From: Acrocarpospora macrocephala
GTDB lineage: Bacteria > Actinomycetota > Actinomycetes > Streptosporangiales > Streptosporangiaceae
DNA length: 64,000 bases
NCBI RefSeq assembly: GCF_009687865.1
Contig: NZ_BLAE01000034.1
Span: 62,001-126,000 of the forward strand
Direction: 5' to 3'
The translations under genes were made by a program, and so were the position numbers. The notes under the pieces are model-generated. The model had not been told where the DNA came from. It did no database searches and saw nothing but the letters and a program-made list of their open reading frames with translations. How positions within the stretch are numbered: position 1 is the first letter of the stretch; every line of letters starts with the position of its first letter. Below are positions 52,243 through 59,839 of this stretch, in pieces.

Positions 52243-52856
52243 GCGACATCCGACCCGATGACGACACTCTCAGCGTGCTGTCGGCGCCCATCGACCCTGA
52301 CACCCTCGCCCGCCTCCACGCCCGGCTCGTACGCGACGCCGAGGCCAACGGGCTCGTGGACGTCGCGTACACCACCATCGACTCCCCGGTCGGGAAGCTG
52401 CTTCTCGCGGCAACCCCGAAGGGCCTGGTCCGGGTCGCGTACGCGAACGAGGACCACGACCGCGTGCTGGAGACTCTGGCGCAGAAGATCAGCCCCCGCG
52501 TCCTGCGCGCACCCCGCCGACTCGACGACGCTGCCCGCGAGATCGACGAGTACTTCGACCGCCGCCGGAAGGCGTTCGATCTGCCCCTCGACCTGTCGCT
52601 GTCGCACGGGTTCCGGCAGCTCGTACAGCGGCACCTGCCCGAGATCGGCTACGGGCAGACCCGCAGCTACCGGCAGGTCGCCGAGCTCGTCGGCAACCCG
52701 AAGGCCGTCCGCGCCGTCGGCACCGCCTGCGCGACCAACCCCCTCCCCGTCGTCGTTCCCTGCCACCGCGTGCTCCGCGCCGACGGCGCCCTCGGCGGCT
52801 ACATCGGCGGCCTCGACGCCAAGACCACCCTGCTCAACCTGGAGGCCGCAGCATGA
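52239..52856 (+). CDS. ogt: Second methylated-DNA-protein-cysteine methyltransferase
   Basis: 205 aa. Active site VVVPCHRVLRADGALGGYIG. The N-terminal 45 residues are a helical extension absent from the first MGMT. ATG overlaps the sigma stop (ATGA), with AAGGAG upstream. Paralogue of the enzyme at 51203. Confidence 0.93.
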   Translation: MSDIRPDDDTLSVLSAPIDPDTLARLHARLVRDAEANGLVDVAYTTIDSPVGKLLLAATPKGLVRVAYANEDHDRVLETLAQKISPRVLRAPRRLDDAAREIDEYFDRRRKAFDLPLDLSLSHGFRQLVQRHLPEIGYGQTRSYRQVAELVGNPKAVRAVGTACATNPLPVVVPCHRVLRADGALGGYIGGLDAKTTLLNLEAAA

Positions 52857-52952
52857 CCCCCACCACCAAGCCCCGGACCGATCCGTGGCGCGACCGCCAT
52901 CCGCTCCGGTCAGCGCCACACTCTGGCCCTCGTCTTCCACGACGCCGCATGA
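52853..52952 (+). pseudogene. 2OG-Fe(II) oxygenase reduced to its two ends
   Basis: ATG 52853 overlaps the MGMT stop and gives MTPTTKPRTDPWRDR, a start like that of the 2OG-Fe(II) oxygenases that occupy this operon place in relatives. The next bases, in another frame, give RSGQRHTLALVFHDA and a stop, the family's C-terminus. Some 200 codons including the HxD...H iron site are missing. Both operon junctions are still in place. Confidence 0.7.
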
Positions 52953-53236
52953 ACCCTGCGAAGAGCTACACGCTCACCGGACCGAACGGCCGCACTTTCT
53001 CGTCCCCCGTCAAGGGCGAATGGGGCGGCCACCACGGCAGCCGGATCTACGGTCGGCTCGACTGCCCGGCGGCGCTGCGCGCCATCGCCCGCGGCGGCTA
53101 CGTGAAACACCGCGTCTTCTTCGCCGACGAGGCCACAGCGATCGCCGCCGGCTACCGCCCCTGCGGCACCTGCTGCAACGACCGCTACGCGGCCTGGAAG
53201 GCTGCGCACGACCGGGGCGAATCACGGAAACCGTGA
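52949..53236 (+). CDS. Ada-type metal-binding protein
   Basis: 95 aa. YGRLDCPAALRAIARGGYVK, then HRVFFADEATAIAAGYRPCG with the TCC cluster: the Ada zinc-domain pattern with RPCxxC. In Ada proteins this domain repairs methyl phosphotriesters through a Cys. Start ATG 52949 overlaps the TGA of the oxygenase remnant. Last intact gene of the repair operon. Confidence 0.85.
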   Translation: MNPAKSYTLTGPNGRTFSSPVKGEWGGHHGSRIYGRLDCPAALRAIARGGYVKHRVFFADEATAIAAGYRPCGTCCNDRYAAWKAAHDRGESRKP

Positions 53237-53239
53237 CCA

Positions 53240-53368
53240 CTGCGCCTGCCGGAGGTGGACGCGCCGACCCTGATGGAATCGGGGGTACGCCACGTCCACG
53301 CTGACTGGCGCGGCCTGCCGGCCCCCGGCTCGCGCGACATCCTCACCGATCTCGGCATCCGCCAGTAG
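53240..53368 (+). pseudogene. Unidentified C-terminal fragment
   Basis: Frame reads LRLPEVDAPTLMESGVRHVH, then ADWRGLPAPGSRDILTDLGI and a stop. No start codon and no family I recognise. It fills the gap between the repair operon and the SARP-type promoter. Confidence 0.4.
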
Positions 53369-53374
53369 GCGATG

Positions 53375-53406
53375 GCAAGGCCGTGTCAAGGCGGCCTGCC
53401 GATGCT
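53375..53406 (+). promoter_or_regulatory. SARP-type promoter, copy 2 (leaderless)
   Basis: GCAAGGC (53375-53381) and TCAAGGC (53386-53392), 11 bp apart, then 8 bp, then GATGCT (53401-53406). The ATG at 53414 comes 7 nt after the hexamer, exactly where transcription should start, so the mRNA is predicted leaderless. Only 8 nt separate the hexamer's end from the start codon's first base. Confidence 0.75.
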
Positions 53407-53413
53407 CCCGGAT

Positions 53414-56400
53414 ATGAGACACCCCCGGCGGCTGCTCCTCATCGGCGCCACGATCGCCGCCAGTCTGGCCACCCTGCTCACCCCCGCGACCCCCGCGCTG
53501 GCCGAGCCACCGGCGCCCGCCCCGACCTCACCGCCGCAGCATCTCGAACTGTCGTCCGTCCAGCCGGAGTTACGCGACCGGGTGCTGGGCGCGAACTGGC
53601 AGAAGTCCAACGACCTCGCCGTCACCACGGCCGGTGACGCGACCGGGTTCCACGTGTTCACGGCGACGGCCGCCACGGGCTACCAGTGGCGGACCGTCGC
53701 CACCCTCACCGAGCCCGGCATGGACACCGACCAGTGGATCGGCAACGCCTGCCTCACCGGATCCGGCACCAAGATCGTGGCCGTCTACGCGCCGCGCTAC
53801 TTCACCAACCGCGACTGGCTGTTCAGCCGGGGCGCCTTCGCCGCGATCATCGACGCCAAGACCGGCGCCGTCACCAAGCTCAGAGACCAGGTGACGCTCG
53901 CCTACTTCAACCCGGGCTGCGGCGCCGGTGACACGGTCGCGCTCACGCAGGGCGTCAGCGAGCAGCACGGCACCACCCGCCTGCTCACCGTCGACACCGC
54001 CGCCAAGCGCGTGACCCGGGCCGTCGTGGCCACCGGCCAGCTCACCTCGGCCGTCCCCGTGGGGGACACGGTGGTGGCGGCCGACGGGGCGCGGCTCGTG
54101 GAGGTGCGGGCGGGCGGCGAGCTCACCCAGCTCGCGGCCACCGACTCGGTGCCGTTCGACCTGCGCGCGACCGCCGACGGCGGCGTGGCCTTCGCCACCC
54201 GCGACGGTGCGTCGGTCAAGGTCCGGCAGTACCTGCGCGGGGAGACCCGCGAATTGGCGTCCGGCCCGCTGGGCGAACTGACGGTGCAGGCCGGCACGAA
54301 CGGCCGCGTCTTCCTCGTCGGCCGGGCCGACCGGCAGGGCGCCCTGCCGCAGGGCGTGTCACTCCTGGACGCCCCGGCGGCGGCCGACATCTCCTCCGAG
54401 GGCGGCCTCGCCGTCACCGCGGCGGCCCGGCGCGGCCTGCGCGCGGGACCCGGCGCCCCGCCCGCCGGACCGCCGGACGCCACCGCCCAGGGCGACGACC
54501 GCTCCGGTGCCGGCACGGAGGTGCCGGACGCCGAGCCCGTCGACATCGCCGCGCAGGTCGTCACGACCAAGAGCGCCGTCGGCTTCCAGGTGCAGCCGGG
54601 CGCCGACCTCGCCCCGTCGGCGGCCTCCGGACGCGTGACCAACCCCAAACTGGCGCTGACCCTCAGACCGGCGGGCCCCGCCGTGACCACGGCCGTCTCC
54701 GGGACCGTCGACACCGGATACACGTGCGCCGTCCCGCGCAACGACCCCGCGACGCAGGTCTACCAGCCGCACTGGCGGCAGGTGGAGTGGGCCGTGGACC
54801 AGCTCGTCTTCAAGAACCGGCTGACCGTGACCCGGCCGACCGGCTGGAAGGGCTCCGGGCTGCCCGCGTGGAACCCGCAGACCGAGTTCCCCATCCCGGA
54901 CCTGCAGGGCGGCGGGCGCATCCCGGTGTCGATCATGTTCGGCATCCTGGCGCAGGAGTCGAACCTGTGGCAGGCCCAGCGCAGCGTGCTGGAGGGCGAG
55001 ACCGGGAACCCGCTGGTCGGCAACTACTACGGCGTCAACATCTACGACGACAACCCGGCCAACGACTGGGACGTCGACTTCGGCCGGGCCGACTGCGGCT
55101 ACGGCATCTCGCAGCAGACCGACAACATGCGCAAGGACGGGTCCCTCTGGAGCGCCGCCAAGCAGAAGCGGGTGGCGCTCGACTACGTCACCAACATCGC
55201 GGCGGGCATGTCGACCCTGGCCCAGAAGTGGAACGAGATCTGGACCGACACCAACGGGGTGGCGAAGGTCCACAACGGTGACCCGTCGAAGATCGAGAAC
55301 TGGTATCTCGCCGTCTGGGCGTACAACTCCGGCTGGCACTCCAAGGCCGACGCCTGGAAGATCGACGGCAACGGCACGCCGAACCTCGGCGCGTGGGGTG
55401 TGGGCTGGCTGAACAACCCCGCCAACCCGTCCTACCGGCAGGACCGCCGCCCGTTCCTGGACAACAACAGCTACGCCGACGCGGCGCACCCGCAGGACTG
55501 GCCCTACCAGGAGAAGGTCCTGGGCTGGGCGGCGTGGCCGATCACCAAGACCTACTTCGACGCCGCCCAGAACAAGAACGTCACCGAGGGCGGCTACAAC
55601 TACGCGTGGTGGACCAGCGACGGCGCCCGCACGATGATCGTGCCGACGATCTCCAACACGGGGATCGTCGACAACAACACCTTCTGCGCGCCCGGCAACG
55701 AGTGCCAGCCGCCGTCGACAGGCAACGGGCGCGGCACCTGCCTGCGGTCCGACTCCAAATGCTGGTGGCACCTGCCCAAGGAGTGGAAGGACTGCCCGTC
55801 GGCCTGCGGCAACGAGGCGTCGCTGCGGTACGACTCGACCTGGGGCGGCACGGAACGCGCCGAACCGCAGGACCACTGGTACTCCTGCCACACGCCCGGG
55901 CTGCCGTACATCAGCGGGGACACGAAGAACGTCCTGATCGTCGACGACGGGAAGCAGTACGCGATCCGCGGCGGCTGCAACAACGCCGGGTGGGACAACC
56001 ACGGCACGCTGAGCTTCGAGTTCGCCCAGGACTCGGCGGGGCGGGTGCCCGCCAGGGCCGACTTCCAGCAGCTCGGCAGCGGATTCGGCGGGCACGAGTG
56101 GTTCGCGTACACGCGGATGGGCCTGCGCAACGGCGACGTGATGAAGGTGACCGGCACCTGGGAGCTCGACCAGCACATCAACGGGTGGGCCCGGGTCCTC
56201 GTCCACATCCCGAAACGACGGGCGGAGACCCAGCAGGCCCCCTACACCATCCACATCGGCGACGGCTCCGCGGAGTACCGCACCCTGAACCAGAGCCGGG
56301 AGGCGAACGAGTGGTACAACCTGGGCGTCTTCGAGTTCAAGGGGGCCCAGAAACCGAAGGTGTCGCTCACCAACCTGAACAACGAGGGCGACGGCTCGGC

Positions 56401-57469
56401 GGCCATCTCCTGGGACGCGATCGCCTTCCAGGTGCTCGCGAAACGGCCCAAGCACTTCGTGGTCGCCATGGGCGACTCCATCACCTCCGGTGAGGGCGTC
56501 GGGAACTACTACCCGGAGACCGACTTCGAGTACAAGACGCCACGCTGGAACGCCTGCCGCCGCAGCAAGGACGCCTGGATCCGCCAGACGGTCCTGCCGG
56601 GCGAGACCCAGACCATCGGCCAGCTGGCCGACTCCTGGGATCCGAAGCTCGACTTCTCGTTCGTGGCCTGCTCCGGCGCCACCACTCGGGACCTGACCGT
56701 GGGGCAGTACGCGTACATGCAGAACCCGATCGGCTCCTGGTCGGACTACCGGGACAGCGCGGAGGGCCGGTTCCGGGAGGCGGCGCAGCTGAACGGCGGC
56801 TTCCTGACGAAGAACACGACCCTGGTCGCCCTCACGCTGGGCGCCAACGACGCGGGCTGGTCCGGCGTCATCCTCGACTGCATCCTCGGCGTCCGATGTC
56901 GCCAGGGCAGCTTCGAGAACGACCTGCGGACCAACATCCTCGAAACGCTCAACACTCGGGTGACGCTGGGAGACCAGGCGAACGTCGCGAACATCCTCAA
57001 GGAGATCGAGTTCGATGCGGACAACAAGAACCCGTCCCGGGGCAAGAAGGCGAAGATCGTTCTCATGGGATATCCGGACATCGCCGGCACGTCCCCGCCG
57101 CTGACGATGTGCGGGCAGTTCGGCGTCGAGGCGGTGGGCGTGCTCGGCCGGTCCAGCGCGTTCTTCGCCACCGAGGCGCGCAAGACGGTGCAGGGGCTGA
57201 AGAACAACGGGTTCGAGGTGTCCTTCGCCGACCCCATGTCCGCCTTCCAGGGCCACGGCGTGTGCGGCACCGACCGATGGGTGAACGCCCTGATGTTCAA
57301 CAAGACCGGCCCCGGCGACTTCACCGATGTCTGGACCGGCTGTCTCGGCGACGGAGTCCGCTGCGCGAGCCGCAGCTCGTTCCACCCCACCAAGAGAGGG
57401 GCGCAGGAGTTCGCCACCGTGTTCGGCGACCACCTCCGCAGCTCTGAGGTGAACTACACCGGCTGGTAG
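53414..57469 (+). CDS. Giant secreted lysozyme-like / golvesin-like / SGNH hydrolase
   Basis: 1351 aa. Signal peptide 1-31 (ALAEP). A beta-propeller-like region covers about 40-310, then a Pro/Ala linker. A lytic-transglycosylase/lysozyme-like domain has GILAQESNLWQAQ near 510-520 with the candidate catalytic Glu. Beta-rich sections contain several Cys pairs, and a golvesin-like carbohydrate-binding region ends near 1005. A C-terminal SGNH esterase has GDSITSGEG (about 1020), LGANDAGW (about 1143) and FHPTKRG (about 1322), the Ser, Asn and Asp-His blocks. It would cut and deacylate a cell-wall or polysaccharide substrate outside the cell. ATG 53414 is supported by the promoter geometry. The stop overlaps the convergent SARP gene by 16 bp. 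Confidence 0.8.
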   Translation: MRHPRRLLLIGATIAASLATLLTPATPALAEPPAPAPTSPPQHLELSSVQPELRDRVLGANWQKSNDLAVTTAGDATGFHVFTATAATGYQWRTVATLTEPGMDTDQWIGNACLTGSGTKIVAVYAPRYFTNRDWLFSRGAFAAIIDAKTGAVTKLRDQVTLAYFNPGCGAGDTVALTQGVSEQHGTTRLLTVDTAAKRVTRAVVATGQLTSAVPVGDTVVAADGARLVEVRAGGELTQLAATDSVPFDLRATADGGVAFATRDGASVKVRQYLRGETRELASGPLGELTVQAGTNGRVFLVGRADRQGALPQGVSLLDAPAAADISSEGGLAVTAAARRGLRAGPGAPPAGPPDATAQGDDRSGAGTEVPDAEPVDIAAQVVTTKSAVGFQVQPGADLAPSAASGRVTNPKLALTLRPAGPAVTTAVSGTVDTGYTCAVPRNDPATQVYQPHWRQVEWAVDQLVFKNRLTVTRPTGWKGSGLPAWNPQTEFPIPDLQGGGRIPVSIMFGILAQESNLWQAQRSVLEGETGNPLVGNYYGVNIYDDNPANDWDVDFGRADCGYGISQQTDNMRKDGSLWSAAKQKRVALDYVTNIAAGMSTLAQKWNEIWTDTNGVAKVHNGDPSKIENWYLAVWAYNSGWHSKADAWKIDGNGTPNLGAWGVGWLNNPANPSYRQDRRPFLDNNSYADAAHPQDWPYQEKVLGWAAWPITKTYFDAAQNKNVTEGGYNYAWWTSDGARTMIVPTISNTGIVDNNTFCAPGNECQPPSTGNGRGTCLRSDSKCWWHLPKEWKDCPSACGNEASLRYDSTWGGTERAEPQDHWYSCHTPGLPYISGDTKNVLIVDDGKQYAIRGGCNNAGWDNHGTLSFEFAQDSAGRVPARADFQQLGSGFGGHEWFAYTRMGLRNGDVMKVTGTWELDQHINGWARVLVHIPKRRAETQQAPYTIHIGDGSAEYRTLNQSREANEWYNLGVFEFKGAQKPKVSLTNLNNEGDGSAAISWDAIAFQVLAKRPKHFVVAMGDSITSGEGVGNYYPETDFEYKTPRWNACRRSKDAWIRQTVLPGETQTIGQLADSWDPKLDFSFVACSGATTRDLTVGQYAYMQNPIGSWSDYRDSAEGRFREAAQLNGGFLTKNTTLVALTLGANDAGWSGVILDCILGVRCRQGSFENDLRTNILETLNTRVTLGDQANVANILKEIEFDADNKNPSRGKKAKIVLMGYPDIAGTSPPLTMCGQFGVEAVGVLGRSSAFFATEARKTVQGLKNNGFEVSFADPMSAFQGHGVCGTDRWVNALMFNKTGPGDFTDVWTGCLGDGVRCASRSSFHPTKRGAQEFATVFGDHLRSSEVNYTGW

Positions 57470-58308
57470 CCGGGAGCGCGGGGCGTCCCGGACGGGGCGC
57501 CCCGCCATGACCACCGCCGCGCGGACGCCTTCGACGGCTCGAAGTGGAGCGAGGGGTCCGCGCGAGCCATCCGGTCGTGCAACTCGTGGAGCTCCCTGGT
57601 CGGCTCCAGGCCGAGTTCCCGCACGAAGTCGCCGCGGGCTCGGCGATACCCCGCCAGCGCGTCCGGCCGGCGGCCGTCGCGATAGAGAGCGATCATGTAC
57701 GCCCGGATCAGCCGCTCCCTGAGCGGATGCTGCCGCACCAGATCGGCGAGCTCCGGCAGCAGCTCCCGGTGCCGCCCGCATTCCAGTTCGGCCTCCGCGC
57801 GCGCCTCGATCGCGGCCAGCCGCAGCTCCTCCAGCCCGACCCCCAGCCGGTCGCGCAGCCGATCGGTCGCGGCGTCGGCCAGCAGCGGCCCTCGCCAGCA
57901 GGCCAGCGCGTCGGTGAGCAGCCGCGACCGGCCACCCGGCCCAGCCGACCGGCGGGCCCGCCCGACCAGGTCCCGGAACCGGTGGACGTCGACCGCGCCG
58001 ACGTCGGTCTCGGCCAGATAGCCGTCACCCTGGCGCAGCAGCCGGAACCCCCGGGACCCCGTCCGGTCGGGGTCGAGCGTGCCGCGCAGCCGGGCGACGT
58101 GGCTGTGCAGGATGCCCCGGGCGTTGACCGGCGGGTCGTCGTCCCACAGCAGCTCCAGTAACCGGCCCACCGGGACGACCCGTCCCGCGTCGAGCAGCAG
58201 CAGGCCCAGCAGGCAGCGCTGGGCGCGCCTGGCGAGCGTGATCGTCGTGTCCCCTTGCCCCACCTCGACCGGCCCCAGCACCCGGAACTCCCAACCTCGA
58301 TTCGGCAT
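57454..58308 (-). CDS. SARP-family transcriptional activator
   Basis: 284 aa. N-terminal winged helix FRVLGPVEVGQGDTTITLAR ... LLLLDAGRVVPVGRLLELLW (about 8-95), then a BTAD domain: VDVHRFRDLVGRARRSAG ... RLIRAYMIALYRDGRRPDALAGY ... ELGLEPTRELHELH. No NB-ARC or TPR, so the small ActII-ORF4-like form. Start ATG 58308 without Shine-Dalgarno. It lies between the giant secreted protein and the ArsR-type gene, both of whose promoters have SARP geometry; a copy of that motif lies 80 bp upstream. No biosynthetic cluster is adjacent, so it appears to control secreted proteins. Confidence 0.93.
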   Translation of the reverse strand: MPNRGWEFRVLGPVEVGQGDTTITLARRAQRCLLGLLLLDAGRVVPVGRLLELLWDDDPPVNARGILHSHVARLRGTLDPDRTGSRGFRLLRQGDGYLAETDVGAVDVHRFRDLVGRARRSAGPGGRSRLLTDALACWRGPLLADAATDRLRDRLGVGLEELRLAAIEARAEAELECGRHRELLPELADLVRQHPLRERLIRAYMIALYRDGRRPDALAGYRRARGDFVRELGLEPTRELHELHDRMARADPSLHFEPSKASARRWSWRGAPSGTPRAPGYQPV

Positions 58309-58387
58309 GATTACGAGAGTCCGACACCTCGGTATAGCTGAGGTATAGACCCAGGTAGAACCCTTCCGCCGGTCTCGACCGGCAGCG

Positions 58388-58419
58388 GCAAGGCCGTGTC
58401 AAGACGGGCTGCCGAAGCT
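58388..58419 (+). promoter_or_regulatory. SARP-type promoter, copy 3 (leaderless)
   Basis: GCAAGGC (58388-58394) and TCAAGAC (58399-58405), 11 bp apart, then 8 bp, then GAAGCT (58414-58419). GTG 58427 follows after 7 nt, the same distance as at 53414. It may also serve the SARP gene on the other strand. Confidence 0.7.
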
Positions 58420-58426
58420 CTGAGTC

Positions 58427-59107
58427 GTGCTGCGAATTCACTTCACCGCCGAGGACATCGCACGAACCCGCCTGGCGACCGCGCCGCGCGCCGGCCACCA
58501 CGACGATCTGATCCGCGCGAGCGTCGAGGCCGACGTCGCGGCCCGCGTCGGCGCGCTGCTCGCCGGGGGCGTCGAGGCGCTGCTACGTGGCTTCGAACCG
58601 CTGATGCGCTGGCGCGCGCCGGTGCTGGAGGTGCGTTACCCGGTCGAGCGTGACCTGCACCTCCAGGGCCGGGGCCTGCGGCTGGTGCCGTCGTTCTGCT
58701 GCGGCGCGACGCCCCTGCCGCTCGTCGAGCAGGACCTGCCGCCAGTCCTGGTCTACCCGATTGCGCCCGAACACCGCCGGGACGCGATCACCGACCCGGG
58801 GGACTCACTCGCCGACCTCATGGGCGGCACCCGCGCCGCCGTCCTCGCCGCCCTGCGCGACAGCGCTTCCACGACGCAACTCGCCACCAGGCTGCACACC
58901 TCGCTCGCCGCGATGAGCAGGCACACCAAGACCCTCCGGCAGGCGGGCCTGATCACCACCACCCGTTGCGGTCCCGCTGTCCTGCACGACCTCACCCCAC
59001 TGGGCCGCAGGCTCCTCGACGGACCCCTTTGCGTTACCGCGCAAAGGTCTTCTCCGAGCCAGGGCGCTGATCGACTCTTACGGCTATGCGACTCACACGA
59101 TCAATGA
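58427..59107 (+). CDS. ArsR-type winged-helix regulator with internal deletion
   Basis: 226 aa. N-terminus LRIHFTAEDIARTRLA and the block EVRYPVERDLHLQGRGLRLV with PPVLVYPI are typical of actinomycete ArsR/DUF5937 regulators of about 320-330 aa. The winged helix is at 135-205 (TRAAVLAALRDSASTTQLAT ... AMSRHTKTLRQAGLI). Relative to the family some 90-100 residues between the N-terminus and the middle are missing, in frame. Leaderless GTG. Its 3' end overlaps the secreted-protein start by 22 bp. Confidence 0.75.
   Translation: MLRIHFTAEDIARTRLATAPRAGHHDDLIRASVEADVAARVGALLAGGVEALLRGFEPLMRWRAPVLEVRYPVERDLHLQGRGLRLVPSFCCGATPLPLVEQDLPPVLVYPIAPEHRRDAITDPGDSLADLMGGTRAAVLAALRDSASTTQLATRLHTSLAAMSRHTKTLRQAGLITTTRCGPAVLHDLTPLGRRLLDGPLCVTAQRSSPSQGADRLLRLCDSHDQ
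59026..59047. promoter_or_regulatory. Inverted repeat, candidate operator for the small secreted gene
   Basis: CCTTTGCG-TTACCG-CGCAAAGG, perfect 8-bp arms, lies inside the 3' end of the ArsR gene and ends 38 bp before the start of the secreted protein at 59086. Spacing fits an operator for the adjacent ArsR-type protein. Confidence 0.5.
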
Positions 59108-59535
59108 TCTCGACGGCGATCGCACTCCTCATCGGCATCGCCCTCCCGCTGACCTCCGCCCAGCCCGCGAGCGCGCGAGCGTGCTCGAGCATGGTCAACG
59201 GCAGCTACAAGGCCTACGGCACCCTCAGCGTGCACGTCCGCGGCACCAGCTGCAGCACGCGCAAGGGACACCTCACCCTGAGCAACGACGCGCACTGCTG
59301 CCCGCAGGTCTGGGTGAAGGTCGAGCGGCAGCTGTGGGGCAGCTACGGCTGGCTGACCACGCACAAGCAGTCCGCGTACACCCTCTGGAGAAGCTACGCC
59401 GAGATCGACACCGCGACCGTACCCTCGCGGCCCTCGGACGGTGACGAGCGGTTCCACGCCTGCTGGGCTTACGGCGACCCTTATGGTCCCGAACCCGGAG
59501 CCGCCTCATGGAACTGCGCCGGCTGGGTCGACTAG
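59086..59535 (+). CDS. Small cysteine-rich secreted protein
   Basis: 149 aa. Signal peptide about 1-28 (ending SAQPASA), leaving a mature part of about 120 residues with six Cys (CSSM, TSCST, HCC, HACW, WNCAG), likely three disulfides. No known family. ATG 59086 overlaps the ArsR gene end by 22 bp, without a clear ribosome-binding site. It resembles the 29996 protein only in being small, secreted and Trp/Tyr/Ser rich. Confidence 0.7.
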   Translation: MRLTRSMISTAIALLIGIALPLTSAQPASARACSSMVNGSYKAYGTLSVHVRGTSCSTRKGHLTLSNDAHCCPQVWVKVERQLWGSYGWLTTHKQSAYTLWRSYAEIDTATVPSRPSDGDERFHACWAYGDPYGPEPGAASWNCAGWVD

Positions 59536-59540
59536 CGGGA

Positions 59541-59780
59541 TCACGTGAAGGCTCGGTCGCTCGACGCGGCCGAGCCTTTTCGTCTGCCAAAAATCTGACA
59601 AACGGATCGAAGACATCGCGCAGAGGGAAGGCCGCTACCAATCCGACGCCGAGCACAGCGCAGGCGGGCCAGCAGGATCGGATCCCCAGCCGGCACACCG
59701 ACGAACGCTTCACGTCGTCGGAGATCCTCGAACCCCTCCACCGGCAACCCCGACCGCCCGCTGCCAGCTTGCTCAGACAC
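59541..59780 (-). pseudogene. Possible integrase N-terminal fragment
   Basis: GTG 59780 gives VSEQAGSGRSGLPVEGFEDL, RRREAFVGVPAGDPILL, then unrelated residues to a stop at 59541. The first part looks like the start of a site-specific integrase, though I cannot confirm the family. RBS AGGAG is present. The leader is repeated at 60670. Confidence 0.4.
59550..59581. terminator. Intrinsic terminator of the secreted-protein gene
   Basis: GGCTCGG (59550-59556) pairs with CCGAGCC (59570-59576), followed by TTTT. It lies 15 bp past the stop at 59535. Confidence 0.8.
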
Positions 59781-59807
59781 CAGATCTCCTGCTGAATCAC
59801 CGTCAAC
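59773..59807 (+). repeat. Direct repeat left of methyltransferase
   Basis: 35 bp beginning TCAGACACCAGATCT match 60670-60704 with three mismatches. Together they flank the methyltransferase gene. On the minus strand it is the leader and GTG of the integrase-like fragment. Confidence 0.75.
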
Positions 59808-59839
59808 ACGTTGGTCCGCGACCCGGCACTATGGCGGGA

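Noticed and set aside
53237-53251. Third copy of the 42-bp IS boundary (shared CTGCGCCTGCCG)
   Set aside because: Only 12 bp match, which can occur by chance in such GC-rich DNA.
53413-53418. TATGAG as -10 of the giant gene
   Set aside because: It overlaps the ATG; transcription would start downstream of the only usable start codon, and it does not fit the shared 8-bp spacing.
54359-57781. 1140-codon open frame on - strand
   Set aside because: Shadow of the giant secreted gene; no domains, biased composition.
57454-58308. SARP as sign of an antibiotic cluster
   Set aside because: No PKS, NRPS, terpene or RiPP enzymes in the window.
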